From Pseudoruminococcus massiliensis (GTDB lineage: Bacteria > Bacillota > Clostridia > Oscillospirales > Acutalibacteraceae): a stretch of DNA of 64,000 bases. The position numbers and the translations under genes were made by a program. Location of the stretch: positions 1 through 64,000 of the forward strand of contig NZ_OLMR01000005.1 in assembly GCF_900291955.1 (NCBI RefSeq). Direction: 5' to 3'. The notes beneath the pieces are model-generated. The model was not told the origin of the DNA, ran no database searches, and saw only the letters and a list, made by a program, of their open reading frames with translations. The number at the start of each line of letters is the position of its first letter. Positions within the stretch are counted from its first letter, which is position 1. Of the stretch, positions 50,215 to 59,845 are shown one piece after another.

Positions 50215-52281
50215 ATGATAAAAAAGTATATTTATGGTTCTCCTATTGAAACAGGTGCAGTTGTTATTGATATGTTTCCAGAGAATGGTAAACCTGATAT
50301 GTTCTATGAAGAGGACTATAAGCCAAATTGTCTTGAATTTGGTATGACTGATGCTGATGTTATATATGGTCTGGGTGAAGCTAATCGTGGAATAAATAAG
50401 CGTGGATATATTTACACTAGTTTCTGTAACGATGACCCGGTTCATACAGAAGAAAAGCTTTCACTATATGGAGCACATAATTTTATTTTAGTTGATGGCT
50501 TCGAGCGTTTTGGTGTCTTTGTAGATACACCCTCAAAGATTACTTTTGATATAGGTTTTACTGATAGTAATATACTTTCTATTGAATGTGAAACAGGAGA
50601 TTTCGCACTATATATAATCACCGGAGAAAGCCTTTATGATATTGTCAGACAATTTAGAGGGCTTATCGGCAGAAGCTATATTGCACCAAAATGGGCTTTT
50701 GGTTTTCAGCAAAGCCGTTGGGGCTATCGTACAGCAGACGATGTCAGAAAAGTAGTTAAAAAATATCGTGAGAGCGGTATTCCGCTTGACGCAGTATATC
50801 TTGATATAGATTATATGGAGAGGTATAAAGATTTTACAGTTGATAAAAAGTCTTTCCCTAATTTTAAAGAATTTGTTGCAGAAATGAGAGAAGAGGGCAT
50901 ACACCTTGTCCCTATAATAGATGCTGCTGTAAAGATTGAAGATGGTTATGATGTTTATGTTGAGGGTGTTCGTGATAATCATTTCTGTAAAACTGCTGAT
51001 GGCAGAGATTTTACCGCAGGAGTATGGCCAGGAAAGACACATTTTCCTGATTTCTTAAACTCCAAGACTCGTAAATGGTTCGGAGATAAGTATAAAACTC
51101 TTGTTGATGATGGAATAGAGGGTTTCTGGAACGATATGAACGAGCCAGCTATTTTTTATAGTGAAAAAGGCTTGGCATCTGCACTTGAAGCAGCCAATGA
51201 AGCAGAAGGAAAGGATTTGGATATAAATTCTTTCTTTGCGTTAAAAGATAAGTTTACAGGGCTTTCAAATAGTGATAAGGATTATGCGTCGTTCTATCAT
51301 AATATGGATGGAAAGGTTCTCTGTCACGAGCTTGTACACAATCTTTATGGCTATAATATGACTCGTGCCGCTGCGGAGGCTTTTGAAAGATTTGACCCTG
51401 ATAAGAGAATGTTGATTTTCTCAAGAGCATCATATATAGGTATGCACAGATATGGCGGTATATGGACAGGTGATAATCAATCCTGGTGGGCGCATATTCT
51501 TATGAATATCAAGCAAATGCCATCACTTAATATGTGCGGTTTTCTTTATACAGGTGCAGATTTGGGCGGCTTTGGTGGCAATTGCACAAGAGATTTACTT
51601 CTCAGATGGCTTGCTTTTGGAATATTTACTCCACTAATGAGAAATCATTCCGCTCTCGGAACAAGAGCTCAGGAATGCTATAATTTCGGAAATACAGAAG
51701 ATTTCAAGAATATCATTTCAATCAGATATAGCTTGATACCATATATTTATAGTGAATATATGAAAGCTGCTCTTTCAGATAAAATGATGTTCAGACCGCT
51801 TTCTTTCGATTATCCAGAGGATAGCTTTGCATCTTCAGTTGAAGACCAGCTTATGTTTGGTGATGGACTTATGCTTACTCCTGTATATACTCAGAATGCA
51901 AGGGGAAGATATGTATACCTACCTGAAGATATGCTTTATATTAAATTTAAAAGTCCAACACAAAGAAAATATGCACTTCTTCCGAAGGGTTATCATTTTA
52001 TAGATGTCGCCTTGAACGAAGTACCGCTCTTTATGAGAAAAAATAAGCTTCTTCCACTTTGTAAACCAACAGACCGCACAGATAATATTGATACTTCTCG
52101 TTTTGAAGTTATTGCATATGCGGATAGACCTTGTGAATATGTTCTTTATGATGATGACGGCTATACAACAGATTATGATAAGCCAGAACATTTCGATTCT
52201 ATTGCAATTAAAGAAGATGTCAATGGCAAGCTTGTAATATTTTCTAATAAGCAAATCGTCAAGGTATCATTATTTAACTAA
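50215..52281 (+). CDS. GH31 alpha-glucosidase (688 aa)
   Basis: Hydrolyses terminal alpha-linked glucose from oligosaccharides. The TIM barrel starts near PKWAFGFQQSRWGYR. The catalytic nucleophile D307 is in GFWNDMNEPAIF, and the acid/base D420 in WTGDNQSWW. The GH31 pattern PLMRNHSALGTRAQE follows, then beta-sandwich C-terminal domains ending with DDDGYTTDY. There is no signal peptide, so it acts in the cytoplasm on imported oligosaccharides. ATG 50215 is preferred to TTG 50197, which overlaps the GGAGG site. The leader contains a palindrome over the -10. Exact linkage preference cannot be read. Confidence 0.92.
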   Translation: MIKKYIYGSPIETGAVVIDMFPENGKPDMFYEEDYKPNCLEFGMTDADVIYGLGEANRGINKRGYIYTSFCNDDPVHTEEKLSLYGAHNFILVDGFERFGVFVDTPSKITFDIGFTDSNILSIECETGDFALYIITGESLYDIVRQFRGLIGRSYIAPKWAFGFQQSRWGYRTADDVRKVVKKYRESGIPLDAVYLDIDYMERYKDFTVDKKSFPNFKEFVAEMREEGIHLVPIIDAAVKIEDGYDVYVEGVRDNHFCKTADGRDFTAGVWPGKTHFPDFLNSKTRKWFGDKYKTLVDDGIEGFWNDMNEPAIFYSEKGLASALEAANEAEGKDLDINSFFALKDKFTGLSNSDKDYASFYHNMDGKVLCHELVHNLYGYNMTRAAAEAFERFDPDKRMLIFSRASYIGMHRYGGIWTGDNQSWWAHILMNIKQMPSLNMCGFLYTGADLGGFGGNCTRDLLLRWLAFGIFTPLMRNHSALGTRAQECYNFGNTEDFKNIISIRYSLIPYIYSEYMKAALSDKMMFRPLSFDYPEDSFASSVEDQLMFGDGLMLTPVYTQNARGRYVYLPEDMLYIKFKSPTQRKYALLPKGYHFIDVALNEVPLFMRKNKLLPLCKPTDRTDNIDTSRFEVIAYADRPCEYVLYDDDGYTTDYDKPEHFDSIAIKEDVNGKLVIFSNKQIVKVSLFN

Positions 52282-52283
52282 GG

Positions 52284-53246
52284 GTGATTACTCTGAAAAA
52301 GCTAATAGTTTCTGTAATTCTTATTGTATTTCTTATGCAAATATCAACAATAGTATATGCCTATGAAGATAACTCATTAGAGTATGCTAAGCAAAGTATA
52401 ATCAATGCACTTGAAAACTTTGAAAATGAAGTTGATATAAGCGAGTATAATATTTCAAAAGACGATATGAGTGGAATTGTTACAGATATTATTGAAGAAA
52501 ATCCCCAGCTCTTTTATGTAAATCGAGAGTATAAGGTAAGTTATTCAGAGCAGAGTAATGAAGCCTTTTCTATATACTTTTCATTTAAATATAGTGATTC
52601 TGAGCTCAGAATAAAGGTTAATGATTTTAATTCAAGAATACAGCTTATAACTGATGAAATTATGAAATCAGAAACCGACTTCGATAAGATACATTCGTGC
52701 CACGATTATATAGTGAAAAATTATAGCTATGATGAAACTAAAGGAAGTTCCGATGTATATAATATGCTTCTTACAGGGCAGGGAACTTGTATGGCATATA
52801 CCGGACTTTTCGATTATGTAATGAAGCAATGTGGCATAGAAGCAACAACTGCAAAAAGCGAACAGCTTAATCATATCTGGAATGTAGTTAAGCTTGATGG
52901 AGAATATTACAATATAGATGTAACATGGGATGACCCTATTGGAGGAGTAGCTTTTTCAACAAGTCATAAGTATTTGCTAAAAAGCGATTATTACTTTGAC
53001 TTGCATAAACATGAGGGCAAAGAATCTAAGGTTGATTGTACAAGTACACTCTATGATTCTTATAAATGGTCTGATGAAGGAATTTTAACTCAAGTTGAAG
53101 ATGTTGATGATGTATATGAATATCTTACAGCAACAATGCCAGCAATATTCATAATATCAGTCATAAGCATCATTATAATAGTGATAAGCATTATAATAAC
53201 ATCAATAATAAAACGCAAACGAGGAATTAATAATCCATATTATTGA
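52284..53246 (+). CDS. Exported transglutaminase-like protein with C-terminal membrane anchor (320 aa)
   Basis: Signal peptide (KKLIVSVILIVFLMQISTIVYA), an N-terminal helical region, then a transglutaminase-like core with Cys in LLTGQGTCMAYTGLFDYVM, His in LNHIWNVVKLDGEYY and Asp in NIDVTWDDP, the complete catalytic triad. A C-terminal hydrophobic helix and KRKRG tail anchor it facing outside. Such proteins may be proteases, amidases or cross-linkers; the substrate is unknown. Start is uncertain: GTG 52284 is in frame, but AGGGTGAT is better spaced for the CTG at 52293. It lies two bases after the GH31 gene, so probably in its operon. Confidence 0.75.
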   Translation: MITLKKLIVSVILIVFLMQISTIVYAYEDNSLEYAKQSIINALENFENEVDISEYNISKDDMSGIVTDIIEENPQLFYVNREYKVSYSEQSNEAFSIYFSFKYSDSELRIKVNDFNSRIQLITDEIMKSETDFDKIHSCHDYIVKNYSYDETKGSSDVYNMLLTGQGTCMAYTGLFDYVMKQCGIEATTAKSEQLNHIWNVVKLDGEYYNIDVTWDDPIGGVAFSTSHKYLLKSDYYFDLHKHEGKESKVDCTSTLYDSYKWSDEGILTQVEDVDDVYEYLTATMPAIFIISVISIIIIVISIIITSIIKRKRGINNPYY

Positions 53247-53308
53247 TTTACAAGAAAGACTTTTTTATGATCAAATGAACTGCTTTTTCTTTTGCTATTA
53301 TTAGAAAT

Positions 53309-53354
53309 AAAAAAACTTCCGTAGCTTAATATAAAACTACGGAAGTTTTTTTAT
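53309..53354. terminator. Bidirectional terminator
   Basis: aaaaaaacttccgtag pairs perfectly with ctacggaagttttttt around about 12 bases. It serves the GH31/transglutaminase transcript and the convergent thiS. Confidence 0.88.
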
Positions 53355-53364
53355 ATTTAGTTCT

Positions 53365-53562
53365 TTAGCAGCCTCCACCCATAAAGTGTACGACTTCTAT
53401 TATGTCGCTGTCATTGAGCATAACCTCAGAAAAATTTTCTCGTGGTACAATCTCATCATTGCGTTCTATGGCAATTCTTTGAATATTATAGCCCTGTTCT
53501 TTAAGAAATTCCTCAAGTGTTGTTGCTTTTGTTAGTTGAATCTGTTCTCCGTTTACCTTCAT
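53365..53562 (-). CDS. thiS: ThiS-like sulfur carrier protein (65 aa)
   Basis: A ubiquitin-like beta-grasp protein that carries sulfur as a C-terminal thiocarboxylate for thiamine thiazole synthesis. Typical features: MKVNGEQIQL, TTLEEFLKEQ, RIAIERNDEIVPRE, LNDSDIIEVVHFMGGG. The chain ends GGGC: one cysteine follows the usual terminal Gly-Gly, so adenylation would need removal of that residue or a different chemistry. No thiF, thiG or thiH is adjacent. It starts after GGAGA. Confidence 0.85.
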   Translation of the reverse strand: MKVNGEQIQLTKATTLEEFLKEQGYNIQRIAIERNDEIVPRENFSEVMLNDSDIIEVVHFMGGGC

Positions 53563-53624
53563 TGCAATTCTCCTTCATTTAATTTTTGAATATTATAGCA
53601 TATCAGAGTAAATAGAGCAACAGC

Positions 53625-55520
53625 TTATTTTCTTGTTGTCTTTGGTTTTACGGTCATTCGCTTAACTGGTCGATTGATTTTTTTAACCTCAAAAATAACA
53701 GTTCCAAAAGGCGGTATAGTAACTTTTGCAGTGCAAGGAAAGTTATTATAAGGAATATCCTCTGATTTGATTTTCTTATCGTTTCTTACATTACAGCCAC
53801 CGTAAATATCCCATTCAGTGTTAAGAATTTCAGTAAGCTCGCAAGGATATTCTGTTCCGATAGGGAAATTTTCGTGAGTTACAGGAGCACAGTTCATAAT
53901 GACTATAAATGCGTCTTTTTCGCTTTTTCTTATATAGGAGTAAATATTATTGTGGTTATCATTAGCATCAATCCATAAGAAACCGCTGCTATCATAATCG
54001 TGCTTGTAGAAAGCAGGGTGAGCTTCCATAACTGCGGATATATCATTGAAGAATCTTGCAAATCCTTTGTGTGATGGATATTCAAGCAAGAACCAGTCAG
54101 GCTCTTTGGTTTCGTCCCATTCACGGAATTGTGCAATTTCATTGCCCATAAAATTAAGCTTTTTGCCAGGGTGAGTAAACATATAAGTATAGAGTGAACG
54201 AGCCTGAGAGAATTTCTCGCCATATAAGCCCCACATCTTATTAACAATAGTTGCCTTTCCGTGAACAACCTCATCATGTGAAAGTGGGAGCAGATAGCGT
54301 TCGTTGTAGAAATAAGCCATAGACCAGTTGATTTTATTGTGGTGATATTGGCGAAGGAATGGGTCAAGCTTGAAATATTCAAGAGTATCATTCATCCAGC
54401 CTAAATCCCACTTATAGTCAAAGCCTAAGCCACCTTTTTCAACAGGACGGGTAACATTAGGAAAGTCGGTTGAATCTTCCGCAATAAGAATAACATTTCT
54501 GAATGTATTATCAAGATTCCAGTTCATCTTGCGGACGAAATCCAAAGCTCTGTCGTTAATTCCTCTGTCTTTATTGCCCATCCAATAGATAGCATTACTG
54601 ATAGCGTCCATACGAATACCGTCAAAGTGATATATATCGAGCCAGAATGCAGCAGAACTCATAAGAAAGCTCTGAACCTCACCTTTTGAGAGGTTAAAGT
54701 TATAAGAACCCCATTCGCTTTGGTTTACATCTGATGGTGGATACTCATAAAGTGGAGTGCCGTCAAACATACCCATTGCATAGTCATCACGGACAAAATG
54801 TACGAATGCAAAGTCAATGATAACACCAATGCCATTATTATGGCACTTATTTATGAATTCCATCAAATCCTGTGGCTTGCCATAACGGCTTGTTGCACTG
54901 AAATAACCAGCAGCCTGATAGCCCCAAGAGCCGTCAAATGGGTGTTCTGCAAGAGGGAGTATTTCAATGTGTGTGAAGTGATGTTCCTTTACATAAGCGA
55001 TAAGCTCGTCTGCAATTTCGCTATAATTATACCAAAGCTCATCAGGCTTACTTTCTTCAGTTATGCCACCATTAGGCATTTTCCAAGAGCCAAAATGAAT
55101 TTCATAAATGTTAAAAGGTTCATCATATAGCTTTGTGCGTGAATTTATCCACTTAGAATCGGTAAACTTAAATTTATCAAGTGATGCTATGATAGAGGCT
55201 GTGCCTGGTCTTAGCTCAGATGCGAAAGCGTATGGGTCAGCTTTATCCACAATTCTGCCATTAGCCTGATATACTCTATATTTGTACATCTGACCTTCAC
55301 AAGCATTAGGAACGAAAAGCTCATAAAAACCTCTGCCATCGTTTTTCATAGCACTGTTTTCGCCATTCCAGCCATTAAATTCTCCGATAAGTTCAACTCT
55401 ACGAGCAGCAGGTGCATATACTCGGAACATTACGCCTCCATCAGTTATATGAGCACCAAAATATTTATAAGCATAGAAACATTCCCCACGATAAAAAACC
55501 TCGGATGAAAAATCAAGCAT
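53625..55520 (-). CDS. glgB: 1,4-alpha-glucan (glycogen) branching enzyme, GH13 (631 aa)
   Basis: Makes alpha-1,6 branches in glycogen. N-terminal CBM48-like domain with VYAPAARRVELIGEFNGW. GH13 barrel motifs: IGVIIDFAFVHF, the nucleophile Asp in FDGIRMDAISN, the acid/base Glu in ILIAEDST, and PLSHDEVVHGK with the third acid. The C-terminal beta domain ends near PPFGTVIFEV, followed by a short basic tail RPVKRMTVKPKTTRK. ATG 55520 follows AGGAGG and replaces the longer 55583 start. Other glycogen genes (glgC, glgA, glgP) are not adjacent, though the GH31 glucosidase is nearby. Confidence 0.95.
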   Translation of the reverse strand: MLDFSSEVFYRGECFYAYKYFGAHITDGGVMFRVYAPAARRVELIGEFNGWNGENSAMKNDGRGFYELFVPNACEGQMYKYRVYQANGRIVDKADPYAFASELRPGTASIIASLDKFKFTDSKWINSRTKLYDEPFNIYEIHFGSWKMPNGGITEESKPDELWYNYSEIADELIAYVKEHHFTHIEILPLAEHPFDGSWGYQAAGYFSATSRYGKPQDLMEFINKCHNNGIGVIIDFAFVHFVRDDYAMGMFDGTPLYEYPPSDVNQSEWGSYNFNLSKGEVQSFLMSSAAFWLDIYHFDGIRMDAISNAIYWMGNKDRGINDRALDFVRKMNWNLDNTFRNVILIAEDSTDFPNVTRPVEKGGLGFDYKWDLGWMNDTLEYFKLDPFLRQYHHNKINWSMAYFYNERYLLPLSHDEVVHGKATIVNKMWGLYGEKFSQARSLYTYMFTHPGKKLNFMGNEIAQFREWDETKEPDWFLLEYPSHKGFARFFNDISAVMEAHPAFYKHDYDSSGFLWIDANDNHNNIYSYIRKSEKDAFIVIMNCAPVTHENFPIGTEYPCELTEILNTEWDIYGGCNVRNDKKIKSEDIPYNNFPCTAKVTIPPFGTVIFEVKKINRPVKRMTVKPKTTRK

Positions 55521-56014
55521 TATAATTCCTCCTAATATATAATAATCCATACTTAGTATAGCAAAAAGCCGAATGGTTGTCACTATACATTCCTAAAAAT
55601 TTGTAAAACTAAAAAAGAATTTTGTAGAAAATATTCATAGATAATCAACTTTTATAGAATTTAAATTAGTTGAAAAGTGCAGAATATGTATTAGCAAATT
55701 AGACAGAATTAGGAAATAAATTTAAAATGAGTAGGAAATTAGCTGAAATTCATATATATATATTGACAAATGCTCAAAAAACAATAGAATAAATAATGCA
55801 TGGTAAATTTAAAAATTATAATTGCCAATATATTTTTAAGACAGCATAAATAATTGCTTAGCAGTTACTTCTTCTGTGATAATAGATTTTTTTATCAATG
55901 TTGAAGTTTTGACTGAAATGTGTTGCCACTGTTAAGGACAATACATTTAGCAGTTCTTACTCTAAATGCGAACAAAGTTCGCACTTTATTTTAAATTTAA
56001 GGTGGTGCTATAAT
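55521..56014. other. Divergent intergenic region with a promoter and a small palindrome
   Basis: No gene is supported. It holds TTGACA (55763-55768), 16 bases, TAGAAT (55785-55790) reading right, but more than 200 bases before the ABC-2 gene, so a long leader is possible. The palindrome tgcgaacaaagttcgca (55967-55983) resembles the GGCGAAC...GTTCGCC module of the dispersed repeats. AT-rich otherwise. Confidence 0.5.
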
Positions 56015-56824
56015 TTGGGAATGATTTGGAATGACCATAAAGGTTTTGGAAAACAAATCTTTATTCTTGCAAAAAATGAACTTATTAAAACTTATAAAGG
56101 TGCGGTGATTGGACCTCTTTGGGCAGTTGTTAAACCAGTATTTACATTGTTTGTTTATTGGTTTGCTTTTGCTATCGGTGTTCGTGGGGGTGCGGCTCGT
56201 GATGAGCTTGGCAACGGAACTCCATACTTTATATTCCTTATGGTAGGATTTGTGCCGTGGTTCTTTATAAATGATGCAATTCTTATGGGTTCTAAATCAA
56301 TTCGAGCCAATAGTCAGTTTGTCACAAAAGTTTCATTCCCTGTTTCTGCAATAATGTCTTATGTTACTCTCTCAAGACTGTTTGTACATTTCTTCTTGTC
56401 TATTTTGATGTATGTATATATGCTTCTTGCGGGAATACAGCCAATGTGGTCTAATCTTGAATTTTTCTATTATTGTCCACTGATGTTTATGTTCTTTCTG
56501 GCACTTTCGTGGTCTACGGCTCCGATGTGTGCGTTCAGTCGAGATTTTGAAAATATGATAGTTTCCTTTATGTCAGGTCTTTTTTGGCTCTCAGGAATTA
56601 TCTATAATTCATATACGATAGAATACGATTGGCTTAGAAAGATAATGTACTTCAATCCGATTAACTATTTTGTAAATGGTTATAGAAAGGCATTTCTTAC
56701 CGGAGCACCGCTTTTCGATAATTCAACAGAAACGATTATATTTTTTGCAGAATTTGCAGTAATAATATTCTTAGGAATCTTTAACTTTACAAGATTAAGA
56801 AAAAGATTACCTGATGTGTTGTAA
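56015..56824 (+). CDS. ABC-2 type polysaccharide/teichoic acid export permease (269 aa)
   Basis: Six membrane helices in the ABC-2 (TagG/Wzm) layout. The N-terminal amphipathic interface segment is LAKNELIKTYKGAVIGPLWA, followed by TLFVYWFAFAIGVRGG. The permease passes lipid-linked envelope polymers across the membrane with an ATPase partner. The TagH/Wzt-like ATPase gene is not next to it, as would be usual. TTG 56015 is chosen since AAGGTGG ends about 8 bases upstream; ATG 56021 is an alternative. It is followed 12 bases later by the SDR-like gene, forming a three-gene operon with the LicD fusion. Confidence 0.85.
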   Translation: MGMIWNDHKGFGKQIFILAKNELIKTYKGAVIGPLWAVVKPVFTLFVYWFAFAIGVRGGAARDELGNGTPYFIFLMVGFVPWFFINDAILMGSKSIRANSQFVTKVSFPVSAIMSYVTLSRLFVHFFLSILMYVYMLLAGIQPMWSNLEFFYYCPLMFMFFLALSWSTAPMCAFSRDFENMIVSFMSGLFWLSGIIYNSYTIEYDWLRKIMYFNPINYFVNGYRKAFLTGAPLFDNSTETIIFFAEFAVIIFLGIFNFTRLRKRLPDVL

Positions 56825-56836
56825 TGGAGATGTAGT

Positions 56837-57865
56837 ATGGTAAAAATAGAAAGCCTTTTTGGTGATAACAAATATAGCTATATGCTTGAAGATTTTAAGT
56901 ATATTGCAAATTCAAATCTAAGCTTTGATAAGCTAAAAAATAAAACTGTTCTCATAGTTGGTGAAAATGACGCTGTAAACGAAAGTACAGCGTTTTCGCT
57001 TTTATTGAGAAATGACCTTTTTGGCGATAATATAAAGGTAATATCTGTCGGAAAGCTTAATCAACAGGATAGAGATGACTTTATAGCTATCAATGACTTC
57101 TTTGAAAATTTTGATAAAATAGCAGAAAGTGCGATTGATTATATAATCTTTATTTCAACAGATGAATATGATATAGCTAAATCAAAGACACATATAGGTA
57201 CAATTCTCGCAAAAAGCAAAACGATGATTTCATCTGTTATGGCTCTTGCCACAAGGAAAAAAGCTCGCCTTGTATTTGTTTCTCCTATGAATATTTATGG
57301 TTCAGTACATAACGGTTTTGAGCCTATAAAAGAAGATGAAGTGGGATATATTTCTCTGACGGATTCCAAAAATCTTAGCGGAGCAGATGCAAGATTTTCA
57401 GAAACCTTAGTAAGTAATTTTGCTAAGGAAAGAGGTCTATCCGTAAGCTTTGCGAGATTACCTATTATGTATGGCTATGGTAGGGGACTTTGTTCAAAAA
57501 ATAGCAAGAAAATTTTCAAGCTTATTCAGGATTCTAAGACTAATACAGCAATTTTGCCAAAGCTTGCTGATGAAAAAATGAGCGTAGCTTATCTCGCAGA
57601 TTGCGTAAGAGCAATACTTTTTATCTTGTTAAATGGCAAAGATAATGAGGCTTATAATATAGCTTTCAAGAATAATACAGCTACTCTCCGTATGATACTT
57701 ACTACTGCAGAAAAGCTTCAAAAGAAAAATCTTACAGCAGAAGAACCACAGGAAAGCTCATTTATGACGCCTTGCTTAATTCTTGATGGTGAAAGGCTTG
57801 CAAATCTTGGCTTTAAAGACCACCTCAGACTTGAAGAGGGCGTACAAAAGATTCTCAATTTATAA
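56837..57865 (+). CDS. Degenerate NAD-dependent epimerase/dehydratase-like protein (342 aa)
   Basis: The overall layout is that of an extended SDR (sugar nucleotide epimerase/dehydratase). The first strand reads KTVLIVGENDAVNEST instead of TGAxGFIG, losing the glycine motif. The fifth-strand region LVFVSPMNIYG is kept, as is FARLPIMYGYGRG. The YxxxK catalytic pair is replaced by ADARFSETL. Cofactor binding and catalysis therefore look doubtful. It starts after ATGGAGATG, 12 bases downstream of the permease. A partner or scaffold role with the neighbouring LicD protein is conceivable. Confidence 0.75.
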   Translation: MVKIESLFGDNKYSYMLEDFKYIANSNLSFDKLKNKTVLIVGENDAVNESTAFSLLLRNDLFGDNIKVISVGKLNQQDRDDFIAINDFFENFDKIAESAIDYIIFISTDEYDIAKSKTHIGTILAKSKTMISSVMALATRKKARLVFVSPMNIYGSVHNGFEPIKEDEVGYISLTDSKNLSGADARFSETLVSNFAKERGLSVSFARLPIMYGYGRGLCSKNSKKIFKLIQDSKTNTAILPKLADEKMSVAYLADCVRAILFILLNGKDNEAYNIAFKNNTATLRMILTTAEKLQKKNLTAEEPQESSFMTPCLILDGERLANLGFKDHLRLEEGVQKILNL

Positions 57866-57883
57866 AGAAGGGCGAATTGCTTA

Positions 57884-59746
57884 ATGAATATATCTGAAAT
57901 GTTGGGTGAATATGAAAGAGATTACGCTCTTGCGATGCTCGGAGTAGAGGATTTTCCATACCAAAAATTGAGTGGAAAGACGATTGTTGTTGACGGCGAA
58001 TCTGAATATATGAAGCTTACTGTATGTATGAGCTTGCTTGCTCTTAATGATAAAGAAAAGCTTTCTATTAAGGTTCTTATGCTTGGCAACGGTAATGAAC
58101 TTTCTGAAAAGCTTGCAGAAAGAAACGATTTTTCACTTTGCAGTTACGAACAGGCTGCCGCTACCGAATATAATTTCTTTATCTCTACTGGTATATGTGG
58201 CTTAGAACTTGACGGAACATCTGCGGAGTATTGCAGAATAACAAATAATTTTGCAAGAGCCATTTCAACAGCAAAAAGTTGTCTTGAAAGATGTATTTTG
58301 CTTTCAGATTATCGTGTATATGGTGAGCTTGAGCGTGGTTTGGTAATCTCCGAGAATGAAGCAGGCTTTGTTCCATTTTCAAATAACGGCGATATGTCAC
58401 AAACCACAGCTGTTTCGATAGAAACATATTTTTCTGCATATGCCAAGCAGTTTAATTTGCCAACTATACTTTTGCGTTCAGGCATTTTACTTGGTGCAAA
58501 GGCTGAACTTCCTCAAAATTTCACAGATGAACTTTTTAGTGCAGTTGCAGAGGGTAAACAAATTTCATTGCCTAATACACGCAAAAAATATTCATTCACA
58601 TATCTGAATGAAGTAATCCACGCATTGCTCTATGCTTTCTATGAATTTAAGGAAAATTCTGTGTTTAATGTTATAAGCAGAAATGCGACAGTTTCGGTCG
58701 GTATGCTTGCAAGTATGATTTATGACATTTACCCAGAATTTGCAAAAATAGAACTTGCAGCTTGTGAAGATGACCCTTATTATGGCACCGCAATGAATAA
58801 TGCTATGATAGTTAATTCCGGTTGTGAGCCTCTCCTTGAGCTTAGTGAAATAATTCAGCTTTGCGTAAAGAGCAGACAAACAGAAGAGCCTTTCGGCTAT
58901 GATGCTTCTCACGAAGGAAAGATGCTAAATATACAGAATGTTCTGGTCGGTTATCTTCTTGAGTTTGATAGAATTTGCCGAAAGCATAATATAAAGTATT
59001 TTCTTGGTGGAGGAACTTTGCTTGGTGCAGTAAGGCACGAAGGCTTTATCCCGTGGGACGATGATGCAGATATTATGATGCTAAGAGAGGATTATGATAA
59101 ATTCCTTGAAATCGCCCAAAGTGAATTGCCAGAAGGTTTAACCTTACAGACCTCTAAAACAGATAAGTATTGTCACTATCCATTTGCGAAAATCAGGCTT
59201 GATGATACTATGTTCGCAACAAAGTATTCAAAGACGCATGGCAAAATGAATAATGGTATGGCATTTGACATATTCGCTCATGATAATACCGCAAATTCTG
59301 CACTGGGACAAAAGCTTCATTTGCAGTTTACACTTTTAATTCGTGCTATGATATTCAATAAGTGGAACCATCGAAAGATTAATAATAAGAAAAAAGTACA
59401 GTCTTTTGTTGCGAATATTTTGAAAGCCATTTTCCCGATAAGAGTTTCACAGTGGATACAGTATAGAATATTTAAAATATTCAAACACAAGAAAAATGCA
59501 AAGTATCTTTATGACGGAATGGGCCGAAATGTTTATCATGGAGCATTCCCAAAATCATATCTTGATGAAGTTATTTATGTAAAGATTCATGGCCACGATT
59601 TTCCGATTCCAAAGGAATATGATAAGTATTTGACTTATCTTTACGGAGATTATATGAAGCTGCCACCTGCAAGTCAGCGACAAACGAGCCATAGCATAGT
59701 ACAGCTTGATATGAGCGAATACTCAAAATTTGAAGTGAATAAATAA
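57884..59746 (+). CDS. SDR-like domain fused to LicD phosphotransferase (620 aa)
   Basis: Residues about 1-330 resemble the SDR-like protein just upstream (same [14 protein letters not shown] / [14 protein letters not shown] type opening, [20 protein letters not shown]) and also lack the glycine motif and YxxxK. Residues about 345-610 are a LicD domain: [39 protein letters not shown] and [13 protein letters not shown]. LicD proteins attach phosphocholine or other phospho-groups to envelope glycans. The fusion suggests that the SDR module recognises the sugar substrate without changing it; this is inference. ATG 57884 follows AAGGGCG, 18 bases after the previous gene. A terminator and a dispersed repeat follow. 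Confidence 0.85.
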   Translation: MNISEMLGEYERDYALAMLGVEDFPYQKLSGKTIVVDGESEYMKLTVCMSLLALNDKEKLSIKVLMLGNGNELSEKLAERNDFSLCSYEQAAATEYNFFISTGICGLELDGTSAEYCRITNNFARAISTAKSCLERCILLSDYRVYGELERGLVISENEAGFVPFSNNGDMSQTTAVSIETYFSAYAKQFNLPTILLRSGILLGAKAELPQNFTDELFSAVAEGKQISLPNTRKKYSFTYLNEVIHALLYAFYEFKENSVFNVISRNATVSVGMLASMIYDIYPEFAKIELAACEDDPYYGTAMNNAMIVNSGCEPLLELSEIIQLCVKSRQTEEPFGYDASHEGKMLNIQNVLVGYLLEFDRICRKHNIKYFLGGGTLLGAVRHEGFIPWDDDADIMMLREDYDKFLEIAQSELPEGLTLQTSKTDKYCHYPFAKIRLDDTMFATKYSKTHGKMNNGMAFDIFAHDNTANSALGQKLHLQFTLLIRAMIFNKWNHRKINNKKKVQSFVANILKAIFPIRVSQWIQYRIFKIFKHKKNAKYLYDGMGRNVYHGAFPKSYLDEVIYVKIHGHDFPIPKEYDKYLTYLYGDYMKLPPASQRQTSHSIVQLDMSEYSKFEVNK

Positions 59747-59785
59747 TGTTAGTTTGGTAGAACATCAACATTTTATTGCTCTTTG

Positions 59786-59816
59786 AGCGGCGGATTTTAT
59801 CCGCCGCTTTTTTTGT
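59786..59816 (+). terminator. Terminator after the LicD fusion gene
   Basis: agcggcgga pairs with tccgccgct around tttta, followed by TTTTTTT. Confidence 0.88.
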
Positions 59817-59845
59817 TAGTAATAAGCTTTGGGAATAGATGTAAT

